NCBI RefSeq assembly: GCF_000178855.1
Contig: NZ_ADVG01000004.1
Location: forward strand, 744,001 to 808,000
DNA from: Ktedonobacter racemifer DSM 44963
GTDB taxonomy: Bacteria; Chloroflexota; Ktedonobacteria; Ktedonobacterales; Ktedonobacteraceae
Length of the DNA stretch: 64,000 nucleotides
Reading direction: 5' to 3'
Shown: piece by piece, positions 16,465-25,017 of the stretch
Position numbering within the stretch: position 1 is the first letter of the stretch
How the letters are laid out: every line of letters starts with the position of its first letter
The notes under the pieces: generated by a model
Seen by the model: the letters and a program-made list of their open reading frames with translations, nothing else
What the model was told of the DNA's origin: nothing
The model's database searches: none
Program-made: the position numbers and the translations under genes

Positions 16465-17775
16465 TTAGGAGGCCAGAGGCTCAACCTGGGTGATCAGGCG
16501 TACGCCGCGCCGGAACGTGATATAAGCCCAGGCCCACTGCATCAGGACCAGGATGCGGTTCTCGAAACCAATCAAGTAGTAGATGTGGATGAGCAGCCAT
16601 AACACCCAGGCAGGAAAACCCCAGAGCTTGAGACGACCCATTTGCAAGACAGCAAAGCCGCGCCCAATGGTCGCCAGGTTACCCTTATCCACATAATGGA
16701 AGGGCTGCATAGCTCGACCAGCCACTCTGGCAGCGATGAGCCGCGCCACATACACTCCCTGCTGCATGGCAACTGGAGCCACACCCGGCAAGAGGCGACC
16801 TCGCCATGTACAGGCCGCGGTATCGCCAATCACAAAGACATTCTCTAAACCTGGCACGCTTAAATCTTCTGCTACAGGCACACGACCCGCGCCATCCGCC
16901 TCTACGTCCAGCCAGTTCGCGGCGGGCGAAGCCTGAACACCCGCCGTCCAGAACACCGTGCAGGCCTGGATACGCTCACCATTGGCAACGACACCCCGCT
17001 CATCAATTTGTGTCACAAAGGTCTTCGTACAAATCTCTACACCTAGACGGCGCAACTCGCGCTCGGCACGATGTGAGAGTTTCTCTGGAAAAGCGCTCAG
17101 CACCCACTCATGTGCCTCTATTAGGACGATACGCGCCAGCGAAGGGTCAATGTGGCGGAACTCCGACGTTAGCACCTTGCGCGCAACCTCGGCGATAGCT
17201 CCTGCCATCTCGACACCAGTCGGACCAGCGCCCACAATCACAAAGGTCAGAAGCTCTTTCTGTCGCTCAACATCGCGCTCCTGCTCAGCCGTCTCAAAGG
17301 CGTGTAAGAGCTTGTGGCGAATGGCACGCGCGTCCTCAATTGACTTTAAGCCAGGAGCCAACGGCTTCCATTCATCATGCTCAAAGTACTTCTCACGCGC
17401 CCCCGTTGCCACGACAAGGTAATCATACGGCACGCTCCGCTCACCAAGCAAAACACGCTTCTGGACTGTGTCGACACCTGTAACCTCAGCCATGATCACC
17501 TCAGCATTGCGCTGCCGCTTGAGCACATGCCGAATGGGAGAGCTGATCTCGCCAGGGGAGAGCGTCGCGGTCGCAACCTGGTAGAGGAGAGGTTGGAAGA
17601 GATGGTGATTTGTACGATCAATCACAGTCAGATGAACAGGAGCATTGCGCAGGTGCAGCGCAGCCTTAAGGCCTGCAAAGCCTGCGCCAATAATTACCAC
17701 CCGGGGTAGAGGATCTTCCGCTGCGGGAATACCATCCATAGTTTGTACGCGAGGTATGTTTTTTGAGGCGTACAT
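16465..17775 (-). CDS. ndh: Type II NADH dehydrogenase (NDH-2)
   Basis: 436-aa FAD oxidoreductase. FAD-binding VVIIGAGFAGLKAALHLR is at about residue 26, the NAD-binding GAGPTGVEMAGAIAEVAR at about 180, and VFVIGDTAAC at about 310. The C-terminal amphipathic/hydrophobic part (FPAWVLWLLIHIYYLIGFEN) is the membrane anchor. It passes electrons from NADH to quinone without pumping protons. ATG 17775 has AAAGGA upstream. It is convergent with the phosphoesterase and ends close to the shared hairpin. Confidence 0.93.
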   Translation of the reverse strand: MYASKNIPRVQTMDGIPAAEDPLPRVVIIGAGFAGLKAALHLRNAPVHLTVIDRTNHHLFQPLLYQVATATLSPGEISSPIRHVLKRQRNAEVIMAEVTGVDTVQKRVLLGERSVPYDYLVVATGAREKYFEHDEWKPLAPGLKSIEDARAIRHKLLHAFETAEQERDVERQKELLTFVIVGAGPTGVEMAGAIAEVARKVLTSEFRHIDPSLARIVLIEAHEWVLSAFPEKLSHRAERELRRLGVEICTKTFVTQIDERGVVANGERIQACTVFWTAGVQASPAANWLDVEADGAGRVPVAEDLSVPGLENVFVIGDTAACTWRGRLLPGVAPVAMQQGVYVARLIAARVAGRAMQPFHYVDKGNLATIGRGFAVLQMGRLKLWGFPAWVLWLLIHIYYLIGFENRILVLMQWAWAYITFRRGVRLITQVEPLAS

Positions 17776-18100
17776 AGTATAAATCCTTTCAGCAACGCCA
17801 TCGTTCCTCGCTCGGCTTCATTGCCCTTCATTTAAATCTTTTTTCTTCTATCTTTCTGCCTTTATTATAGCACTTTTAGCTGTGTTTTGCCCATAAAAGT
17901 TTCTTTGGGGGCGTCTGCCTTCACGCCTGTCCCTTGACCAATCCGTTGTTTTGACAGAACCATTGAGTACCTGTAAATTTTGGTAAAAGGCCGGAATCTA
18001 CAGAATGCAAGGGATGGCGAGAAGTTTGGCAAGGATCCTAGCCCTGCCTCAAGTCATACCCCTCTGCTGCTTTTGACATTGATGCAGAGCGCTTCTGCGA
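17776..18100. other. Intergenic region, no gene seen
   Basis: 325 bp. The part nearest NDH-2 is A/T-rich and should hold its promoter. No ORF with a ribosome-binding site, no tRNA-like fold and no strong hairpin was seen; the rest is the 3' flank of the broken globin gene. Confidence 0.5.
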
Positions 18101-18300
18101 CTATTGTGACATACCAGAAGTAATCCAGCGTTGGAAGAGATCGAGTTTTTCTTGTGACCAAGCACCATCACACGGCATTGACCCGCTTTGCAGGCGGTGC
18201 AGAATGGCAGAGGCGTGTTTTTTGACATCCTCGTATGACCACAAGTCGAATGCCCATTTCATTGATTGTCGATCCTTTGGGCGAAATAGTGGCTGAATAT
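18101..18300 (-). pseudogene. Truncated haemoglobin with C-terminal extension, 3' fragment
   Basis: Minus-strand codons from the Tn3 boundary to TAG at 18101-18103 read QPLFRPKDRQSMKWAFDLWS, then YEDVKKHASAILHRLQ and GSMPCDGAWSQEKLDLFQRW. This resembles the C-terminal extension found on some actinobacterial/Chloroflexota group II truncated globins (from memory). Removing one copy of the AATAT duplication joins it in frame to the 20477-20569 piece (FSEHI then QPLF). Together with 22810-23274 the gene would be 753 bp, 250 codons plus stop. Confidence 0.85.
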
Positions 18301-18338
18301 GGGGTCACTAGATTACCGCGGGTAAAACATACGCTAAG
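18301..18338 (+). repeat. Tn3 left terminal inverted repeat
   Basis: 38 bp, GGGG start and GCTAAG end, identical in inverse to 20439-20476. Confidence 0.95.
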
Positions 18339-18429
18339 GATCGAGAGCGAGAAAATATGCTCCGGTTGACTACGCTAAGCCGTTTAGCCAAGAGCAAGAG
18401 CCGCCTGGGTCTCTGCGCCAGACAGCCGT

Positions 18430-18909
18430 TCACTCCCCGTAGGCATTTTGTCGTAGCCCTTCGACGCGCATGGTCAACTGCTCCACCGTGGGTTGGCTGT
18501 AGATCCTCGTGGTGTCGAGAGATGTATGCCCCAGGAGCGTCGCAAGCCCGACGATGTCTCCAGGATGCTGAGTCAAATAATTGTGGGTGAAGGTGTGCCG
18601 CAGCGTGTGGGCGCTGGCCTGGGCTGGTATCAGCCCTCGTGTGGAGGCATCGCGCACCAGGATATCAATCATTTGCCGCATGGCCGAGGTGGTCAGCCTC
18701 CCACGCTTTTGGCTCTGCCAGAGCGGGAGGGGCGCCGCCTCACGTTTCCCGAGGGGCCAGGCCGCCGCCACGGCTTTGATGGTAGACTCGCACCCAAAGC
18801 GCGGGGCAAGGTACGCAGCGAGAGCCTGCCGCGCCGAGGCATTGAGCGGGACGGTCCGCGCTTTGTTTCCCTTTCCAGAGCGCACGATCACGCGCAGCCG
18901 GCAGTACAA
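18430..18909 (-). pseudogene. TnpI-type tyrosine recombinase, C-terminal fragment
   Basis: The frame gives about 155 recombinase residues: GKGNKARTVPLN, SAHTLRHTFTHNYLTQHPG and LLGHTSLDTTRIYSQP. These contain the Arg-His-x-x-Arg/His/Tyr catalytic residues of the XerC/integrase family. The N-terminal core-binding half and first catalytic Arg segment are missing because the frame stops at the tnpA junction near 18,895. In Tn4430-like elements this protein resolves cointegrates. It is non-functional here. Confidence 0.85.
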
Positions 18910-20428
18910 AGCCCTGGAAGACTATCTGCTTCCCGATGCCGAGTGGCAACGACACCAACAGGAAGGGACCACCGAGATCACCATCGAGCGTGATTGGCCG
19001 ACCTATCTCGCAGAACGCCAGGCAGAACTCAATACCCACCTGCGCACGGTGGAACAGCTTGTGGTGACTGGTGCGTTGCCCGATGTCTGCCTGGCCAAGG
19101 ACAAACTGGTGATCACCCCCCTGTCCAAAGCTGTGCCCGGTGAAGTGGATGGACTGGCGCGGCAGGCGTATGACCTCCTCCCGCGGATCAAACTGCCTGA
19201 TCTCCTGCTGGAAGTGGATGCCTGGGCACCGTTCTTGCGCCATTTTACGCACCTGCAAACCGGTGAGCTAGCCAAAGACCAGACCGCGCTACTCGCGGCG
19301 CTCCTGGGCGAAGCGCTCAACCTGGGACCGGCGAAGATGGCCGAGGCGTGCGTGGGAATGACGTTTGCTCGGATCAGTTGGGTCGAGGACTGGTGTATGC
19401 GTGATGAAACCTACACCAAAGCCTTGGCGGAAATCGTGAACTTTCAGCACCAGCATCCCTTCGCGGCGTATTGGGGCGATGGGACGACGTCTTCCTCCGA
19501 TGGACAACGCTTTCCAGTGAGTGGCAGACGCACCCCTGGTGCCACCGTGAACCTGCGCTATGGAACCGAGCCTGGGGTCAGTTTTTATACCCATCTGTCA
19601 GATCAATACGGCCCCTATCGGGTGAAAGTCATTAGCGCCACCGCTCGCGATGCGCCTCATATGGTGGATGGGCTGCTCTATCACGAAACCGATCTGGCCA
19701 TCCGCGAACATTACACAGACACCTGGGGTTATACGGACCAGGTTTTTGGAATCATGCGCCTCCTGGGCTTCGAGTTTGCGCCACGCATTCGGGATCTGGG
19801 TGGGAAACTGATCTTCACCTTTAACAAACCGGAGTGCTATCCGACTCTGCAACCGCTCTTGAGCGGCACGATCAATGTGAAGCAGATTGAAGCCCATTGG
19901 GACGATCTGCTGCGCCTCACCAGTTCCCTGCGCAAGGGAACGGTCACCGCCTCCCTGATCCTGAACAAACTGGCGTCCTACCCACGACAAAATGGGCTGG
20001 CATGGGCACTGCGCGAGTTCGGGCGGATCGAGCGCAGTATCTTCGCCTTGAAATGGGTTCAGAGCCCGCCGCTACGCCGACGTGTGCAGGTGGGACTCAA
20101 CAAAGGGGAAGCGCGCAACGCCCTCGCACGCGCGGTGTGTCACCACCAACTGGGAGAGATCCGCGATCGATCCTATCAGGATCAACAATATCGCGCCAGC
20201 GGTCTCAATTTAGTAGTCGCGGCGATTATCTTGTGGAATACTGTGTATCTCGCCGCCGCCGTGGAGCAGTTGAAGCGCGACGGAGTCATCATCAGCGACG
20301 ATCATCTTCAGCATCTCTCCCCGCTCGGATGGGAACACATTAATCTCACCGGAGACTTTCAGTGGAATCCCAGACAGATTCCCCCGAGCGGACAGCTCCG
20401 CCCTCTCCGGGTGAATGGGCAGCGGTAA
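18896..20428 (+). pseudogene. Tn3 transposase TnpA, C-terminal half
   Basis: About 510 residues from SRQYKALEDYLLPDAEW onwards, against about 1,000 in a full Tn3 transposase. The DDE catalytic core is retained: YWGDGTTSSSDGQRF (first Asp), DTWGYTDQVFGIMRLLGF (second Asp) and NKGEARNALARAV (Glu). The frame upstream of 18,896 is antisense recombinase sequence and not transposase. With the DNA-binding N-terminus gone, it should not transpose the element alone. Confidence 0.9.
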
Positions 20429-20438
20429 CTCATTCGTT

Positions 20439-20476
20439 CTTAGCGTATGTTTTACCCGCGGTAATCTAGTGACCCC
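20439..20476 (-). repeat. Tn3 right terminal inverted repeat
   Basis: 38-bp inverse copy of 18301-18338; AATAT follows directly as target duplication. Confidence 0.95.
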
Positions 20477-20569
20477 AATATGCTCTGAGAAATGCACTGG
20501 TTCATCGGCTGCGGGAAGGGCGACGCTCTCTTGCTCTACGAGCTGCTCGGCCAAGGCGGAGACTCTAAT
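20477..20569 (-). pseudogene. Truncated haemoglobin, middle fragment
   Basis: 31 codons between IS607 and Tn3 reading IRVSALAEQLVEQESVALPA then ADEPVHFSEHI with no stop. They join the globin domain at 22810 (…TAGPPG) on one side and QPLFRPKDR at 18295 on the other, both in frame. Confidence 0.85.
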
Positions 20570-20702
20570 AGTTGATCAAAGCATAACCATCTATTGCAAT
20601 GATTATCCTTCTCACTTTAACCTACGCCTGTTTACCAAACAGCGGACTAGGCGGGAGGATGCACTACGAGCATCCTATGCACCTCTCTCTACTGAGAGAT
20701 GC
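20570..20702 (-). ncRNA. Predicted omega-RNA / right end of IS607 copy 1
   Basis: The 133 bp after tnpB stop are conserved in both copies and fold into three hairpins (read on minus: GCATCTCTCAGTAGAGAGAG..., AGGATGCTCGTAGTGCATCC, CTGTTTGGTAAACAG). TnpB nucleases use an RNA from exactly this place, with the guide coming from the flanking host DNA. No transcript evidence. Confidence 0.5.
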
Positions 20703-22166
20703 TCACTCGTGAGATGATTCCAGGAACATCTCTGGGGGATCCCAGAAGCTCAACTGGACGGGAGGCCCGGCATCCTGGATCCTCTGCTGATTCTGCTGTT
20801 TCCACGCTTCATGCCGCGTCATGAGGAGCGCCTTGACCTCCGAGGTCGAGCGACATGCCGCCAGTTTCCGATCCCCCCAGCGTCCCGCGAGCGTCTGTGC
20901 GGCTTTGCGGTCGGCCTGGTCTGCGTAACCACAGACCAGGCACTTGAAGGTTTTCTGGTTCGGCCGATTAGCGCGATCGACATAATGGCAGCGGGGGCAT
21001 TCCTGAGAGGAATAGGCGGCTCGGACCGTGTGGGCTGCCATGCCCTGTTTGGCGGCGGCCCAGGCCAGCTGCTCTGGGATATGCCCCAGGTGAGAAGCAT
21101 ACAGATAACTGTTCATCACCCTTGCTTTGAAGCGCATCGAGGCCACATTGAGGTCCTCATAAATGAGTCTGGCATCTCGATGATCTTTGACCAACTCATT
21201 GACCGCCCGGTTGATCTCTTGCTTGACGTGACGGCTCAAGCGTTGCGACGTTTCAGAACTTGTCGAAGGAAGCTTGCCCTTTGGGACGCCTTTCTTTTCC
21301 AGACAGGCTCGCAGTTTCGCCTTGCGGCGACGCTTTTCCCGATCGTGCTTGTGCTGTCGGGCCATCTTGCCATGAAAACTGCCATACGCTTTATTGGTGG
21401 AGGTCGTGAGGAAATGGGCAATGCCCACATCGACGCCTACTGTAGGGGCGTCAGGCTTGGTTTGAAGAGGAACGTCCTCCTCAAAGGAGAGCGTCAGCCA
21501 CCAGACTCCATTGCGCTTGTGAAGCGTTGTGGATGCATTGAGCGTGCGGCCTTCGAGTGCTCGTTTGTGATAGGAGGCGAGTTTGACTGGGACTCGAAGC
21601 GGATTCCCGACATCTAAGGTGGACACGCGCAGCCAGTAGTCGAACGTGGAGTCCTCCGACTTCTCGAGCACCACCACGTTGACATTGGCTTGGATGACTG
21701 GCACACGCAGCACAGGGAGATCCCATTCGGTCCAGGTCGGTTCGCGGCGTTTGAAGGCGGACATCCGGCCTTCCGCCTGAGCTTTGGCCTGAGCATAATC
21801 AGCCACATCTTCCAGGTACGCCTGATAGGCGTTCGCTCGATTCGTGCGAACGCTTTTGGCAATGCCTGCGGCTTGCTGTATTGCCACTCGATGCAAGCGG
21901 TCGGAAAGATCGGTTTTGAAGACGGTTTCTTGGTACTTGTCCGGGCTTGTCTCGGCCTCGCAAAACAGGGTGGTGTACTGTTGGCACAGCGGCAAGTAAA
22001 CCGCCACAAGCTGATCGAGCGCCTCAAGTTTGCCAGGATTGGCCTCAATGAGACGGATATGGGTCACCGCTCGAGTGATGGTCTGCTTCGTCTTCTTTTT
22101 GCGCTTGCGCTTTTTTTTCTCATCAAGCGAGGCTTTTTGGGGCTTCTTGCTCACAGGCGGGTCCAT
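20703..22166 (-). CDS. tnpB: RNA-guided endonuclease TnpB (IS607 copy 1)
   Basis: 487 aa. RuvC-like catalytic residues are present: Asp in VGVDVGIAHFLTTS, Glu in LIYEDLNVASM and Asp in YADQADRKAAQTLAGR. A four-Cys zinc finger reads CPRC...CLVCG. The Lys/Arg-rich N-terminus (EKKKRKRKKKTKQ) is RNA-binding-like. TnpB cleaves the empty donor site and helps keep the element. It overlaps tnpA by 44 bp. Compared with copy 2 it lacks two residues (AQAKAQAEG against AQAKAKAQAEG) and has a few substitutions; it appears intact. Confidence 0.93.
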   Translation of the reverse strand: MDPPVSKKPQKASLDEKKKRKRKKKTKQTITRAVTHIRLIEANPGKLEALDQLVAVYLPLCQQYTTLFCEAETSPDKYQETVFKTDLSDRLHRVAIQQAAGIAKSVRTNRANAYQAYLEDVADYAQAKAQAEGRMSAFKRREPTWTEWDLPVLRVPVIQANVNVVVLEKSEDSTFDYWLRVSTLDVGNPLRVPVKLASYHKRALEGRTLNASTTLHKRNGVWWLTLSFEEDVPLQTKPDAPTVGVDVGIAHFLTTSTNKAYGSFHGKMARQHKHDREKRRRKAKLRACLEKKGVPKGKLPSTSSETSQRLSRHVKQEINRAVNELVKDHRDARLIYEDLNVASMRFKARVMNSYLYASHLGHIPEQLAWAAAKQGMAAHTVRAAYSSQECPRCHYVDRANRPNQKTFKCLVCGYADQADRKAAQTLAGRWGDRKLAACRSTSEVKALLMTRHEAWKQQNQQRIQDAGPPVQLSFWDPPEMFLESSHE

Positions 22167-22731
22167 TCTGCTGCAAAGCCGCTAGCACTTGTTCCGTCTT
22201 GCGTTTGGCTTGTCTGCGACCATAAAGACGAGCGCAAAACGAGGGAATGATGCTGATAAAATCGCCCATGAGATCATCGTCGGCGGTATCAGCGGTGTTG
22301 ACGATGACCAGTTTCCGTCCTTGCATAGCCAACAAGGTCTGAATATAGGCCACGCCAAAGCGAGAAGCGCGATCTTTGTGTTCAACCACGATCTGCCCGA
22401 TTTTGGGATCTGCCAGCAGCGCCAGAAACTTGGGCCGCTGATCGTTGATGCCACTGCCGCACTCTTTGACGACTTTGCTGACCGACCAGCCTTGGGCATT
22501 GCACCAGGTCACCAGCCGCTCGGCTTGCCTTTCCAGGTTGTCTTTGTTTTCGCTGCTTGAAACACGAGCATACACAGCGACGGCGTGGACCGGAACCGAG
22601 CGAAGCTCTGGCGGATCAATGATCACGGTGCCGGTGGGCAATTGATAGCCGGGAATCTGGCCGCGTTTCCACATACGCCAGGCGCTGTTATAACTGATCC
22701 CAATCTTCTTGGCATAACTCGATAACTTCAT
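22123..22731 (-). CDS. tnpA: IS607-family serine recombinase transposase TnpA (copy 1)
   Basis: 202 aa. An N-terminal MerR-like helix-turn-helix (SYAKKIGISYNSAWRMWKRG) is followed by a serine resolvase domain (VAVYARVSSSENKDNLERQA, with the nucleophile in RVSS). Then KECGSGINDQRPKF and EHKDRASRFGVAYIQTLL follow, as in IS607 TnpA. It catalyses excision and integration through a circular intermediate. Intact. Confidence 0.95.
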   Translation of the reverse strand: MKLSSYAKKIGISYNSAWRMWKRGQIPGYQLPTGTVIIDPPELRSVPVHAVAVYARVSSSENKDNLERQAERLVTWCNAQGWSVSKVVKECGSGINDQRPKFLALLADPKIGQIVVEHKDRASRFGVAYIQTLLAMQGRKLVIVNTADTADDDLMGDFISIIPSFCARLYGRRQAKRKTEQVLAALQQNGPACEQEAPKSLA

Positions 22732-22809
22732 ACATCCAAGTATACTCTATCTGCTTGAGATATGCAAGAGATGATGATACTTTGTGATGGTTGCTTATAC
22801 AAAATGTAT

Positions 22810-23274
22810 ACCTGGAGGGCCTGCTGTGCCCCAGTCCCAGCGGGGTACGGGCATGTGAAGCGGAGGATGTGCGCCTGGGGTCGAGTTTTCTACGGCCAGC
22901 CGTGATCCCCACTCAATGTAGGAGACAAAGGCTGAGCGGAACTCCGGATCGGTTGGCAAACCGGCCTCATCGGCAGCTTGGCAGATCAAGTAGGCCCAGC
23001 GAGCCCTCTGAGCCTCAGTGAGTCCCTTCCCTATATGCTGGGAGACCATACGCGGGTAGCCACCATAGTGTTCAGTGTAGGTCTTTGGCCCTCCAAAAAC
23101 TTCGCCGAGCCAGGCAGCTACACGTTCAGGGTGATCTGGTGCCATGTCTGCGAAAAGGGGAGCCAGGAGCGCATCTTGCGGTACATACTTCTCGTAAAAA
23201 ATGCGCGTCATACGCGTTAAAGCTGGCAGCCCACCGGCCCACTCTAACAGGGTTGGTTCTTGTTTTTCTGTCAA
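22810..23274 (-). pseudogene. Group II truncated haemoglobin, 5' fragment (globin domain)
   Basis: 155 codons from ATG 23274 to the IS607 edge. The sequence has a typical trHbO fold: LTRMTRIFYEKYVPQDALLAPLFADM, WLGEVFGGP, YGGYPRMVSQHIGKGLTEAQ and MPVPRWDWGTAGPP. Past the insertion the frame reads four IS-derived codons (IHFV) and stops, so a 159-aa globin lacking its C-terminal extension could still be made. The intact gene would encode 250 aa. Such globins bind oxygen and detoxify NO or peroxide. It sits downstream of ohr on the same strand. Confidence 0.9.
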
Positions 23275-23446
23275 ACTTTTGTATCCTTCTAGTATCAGAA
23301 TGGGAGCAAAACAAGCGAATAGGCTTGTTTAATTTCTTGCATATTATAAGTTGTTTACACTGGCTTGTCGCTGTCTATTTCTCCTGGATAGGACCTGACA
23401 ATTTTGACAGGTAGTTGTTTCCTGATGGGTAAAGGCAGATTTCTAA

Positions 23447-23500
23447 CGAACGGAGCGGAAGACAACACGAAAACTTTCATGTTGTCTTCCGCTCCGTTCG
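23447..23500. terminator. 21-bp perfect hairpin after ohr
   Basis: Arms 23447-23467 and 23480-23500 (CGAACGGAGCGGAAGACAAC) with a 12-nt loop, 29 bp beyond the ohr stop. No U-tract. Confidence 0.75.
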
Positions 23501-23529
23501 TACTCAAGATTCTATGAGAGGGTTGTCAT

Positions 23530-23949
23530 CTATTGCTCCTCAAGCGTGAGTTTGACAGGAATATTGCCGCGCGTGGCGTTGGAATAGGGGCAGACCTGAT
23601 GGGCAAGTTCAAGGAGTTTCTCGCCGGTGGCTGCATCTACTCCAGGGAGAGAGACACGCAGTTCGACTTCGAGTCCAAACCCACCCTGCCCGTTCGGCCC
23701 GATGCCCACTCGGGAAGTGATGGAAGATTGACTTGCATCCACCTTTTCACGTTGTGCAACTCGCATTAGAGCCGACTGGAAGCAGGCTGCGTAGCCGACG
23801 GCAAAGAGTTGTTCGGGATTCGTGCCTTCACCTGACCCTCCCATCTCTTTTGGCGGGCTTAACTTCACGACCAGGTTGCCATCTGAAGAGCGGGCCTCTC
23901 CCTCTCGTCCACCGTGTACTGTTGCTTCAGCTGTATAGAGAACTTTCAT
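23530..23949 (-). CDS. ohr: Organic hydroperoxide resistance protein (Ohr/OsmC family)
   Basis: 139 aa from the ATG at 23949, matching the standard Ohr start MKVLYTAEATVHGGREG; an upstream in-frame ATG at 24048 is not needed. The two catalytic cysteines lie in VGYAACFQSAL and HQVCPYSNATRGNI. The dimer reduces organic hydroperoxides with lipoyl-dependent thiols. It lies intact between the two insertion-broken genes (globin and glyoxalase-like), divergent from the latter, suggesting a former stress-detoxification cluster. Confidence 0.93.
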   Translation of the reverse strand: MKVLYTAEATVHGGREGEARSSDGNLVVKLSPPKEMGGSGEGTNPEQLFAVGYAACFQSALMRVAQREKVDASQSSITSRVGIGPNGQGGFGLEVELRVSLPGVDAATGEKLLELAHQVCPYSNATRGNIPVKLTLEEQ

Positions 23950-24168
23950 CTGTTGGCCGTTTTCCTTGTATAAAGTGTGTGATGTACCTATGTAGCAAGA
24001 GCCGGTAAGATGATGCTGCTTTCTGACAGGTGTGATTCTTTTTCTCACTAGTCGTAAACAGCTTCCATCCTCCTTGTGGTAACACCTGCACCTGGCCAGT
24101 TATTCCAGGGGTCAGCAACAAAGGGTGATACACTGTCTCTAAATTCATCTATCCGAAGGAGCCTGACT

Positions 24169-24200
24169 ATGCTGACCCTCTCGCAAATAATTTATGGTGT
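24169..24200 (+). pseudogene. Glyoxalase-like domain protein, 5' fragment
   Basis: ATG 24169 with AAGGAG upstream encodes MLTLSQIIYG plus two bases of the next codon. Removing 24201-28047 joins GGT GT to A CAG GAT and continues as VQDLDAATRQIEARGF, a classical VOC/glyoxalase N-terminus. Confidence 0.85.
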
Positions 24201-24347
24201 GATAAACGTTTCCAAGGAATCATACCGGATATTGACAAATGGAGACGTCTCTGGTAGAGTTTTGTTAGAAAGAATGTTCTTGTATGAAACGCCAAGAGAG
24301 GTTCACCGACACGAAGGACGTGTTGTTGGAAAAGGAGGAGGCACCAG

Positions 24348-25017
24348 GTGCAGTTGGTCGAACGACATCTCATTCGTCATCAGGATGCACGCTTTGCCAT
24401 CATTGATCGGGCAGCTTTTGCCTCCAAGAACCTCTATAATCAGGCCAATTACCACGTCCGGCAAGCCTTCATTCACGAGGGAACCTATCTGCCCTACGCT
24501 GCCATCTTCCATCGCTTGAAACAGCATGAGGCCTATTGTGCCCTCCCTCGCAAAGTCAGTAATGCCATCCTCATTCAGCTCCACCACAACTGGGTCAGCT
24601 TTTTTGCGCGTGATGGAGGCCTATCGCGAAGATCCCTCCGCCTTCACAGGACGCCCCAAGATCCCTGGCTATCAAGACAAGACCAAGGGCCGCTTCATGC
24701 TCATCTACGAGAAAAAAGCCCTGGGCAAGAGGGTATTCAAGCGCACGGGCAAGCTGATCCCATCAGGATTGCCCATCGAGATCGCGACCCAGATCACCTG
24801 GGAAGCCATCCGGCAGGTTCGCATCGTTCCACGCGCTGATGGCTACATGGTGGAGGTCGTCTATGAGCAGGAGCTCCAACCGGCTGCGGTCAACCCACAG
24901 CTTCGGGCAGCCGTGGATGTGGGCGTCAATGTGCTCGCAGCCATCACCAGCGACAAGCCCGGCTTGGTGCCTCGCCTGGTGAGTGGCAAACCCCTCAAAA
25001 GCCTCAATCAGTGCTAC
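24348..25017 (+). pseudogene. tnpB: TnpB exon 1, with a +1 frameshift at a T6 run
   Basis: GTG 24348 follows AAGGAGGAGG. The frame reads VERHLIRHQDARFAIIDRAA to HHNWVSFFA, then the protein continues one base out of register as RVMEAYREDPSAFTGRPKIP. The shift lies at six Ts (24600-24605); five would restore it. The RuvC Asp is in RAAVDVGVNVLAAITS. The exon ends after AATCAGTGCTAC (NQCY), where the intron begins. Exon 1 plus exon 2 is 1,237 nt, one more than a multiple of three, which confirms a single extra base. Confidence 0.85.

Larger units (their letters stand above)
18301..20476. mobile_element. Tn3-family transposon, internally deleted, with intact ends
   Basis: 2,176 bp bounded by 38-bp perfect inverted repeats beginning GGGGTCACTAGATTACCGCG and ending in ACGCTAAG, typical Tn3-family termini. 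The flanks are AATAT at 18296-18300 and 20477-20481, the 5-bp target duplication expected of Tn3. Inside are only the 3' halves of a tyrosine recombinase gene (minus) and of tnpA (plus), joined head to head near 18,895. The element is therefore a deletion derivative of a Tn4430-like transposon. It can no longer encode its full transposase but could be mobilised in trans. Confidence 0.95.
20570..22809 (-). mobile_element. IS607-family element, copy 1
   Basis: 2,240 bp with a serine-recombinase tnpA and a tnpB, nearly identical to 47755-50000. Boundaries were set by comparing both copies and by restoring the globin frame: removal gives CTAAT joined to ACCTGG and a continuous ORF. No target duplication, as usual for IS607. 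An AT dinucleotide is present at both ends and is the likely crossover core. The base context 5' of the tnpA end is AGGT in both copies. Confidence 0.93.

Noticed and set aside
18581..18895. N-terminal 105 codons of the long transposase frame
   Set aside because: They lie antisense to the recombinase fragment; true TnpA sequence starts near SRQYKALEDY.
20811..21617. 268-codon open frame on the plus strand inside IS607 copy 1, and its copy at 47996-48802
   Set aside because: Antisense to the well-supported tnpB; identical in both copies only because the element is duplicated, and no ribosome-binding site or family match.
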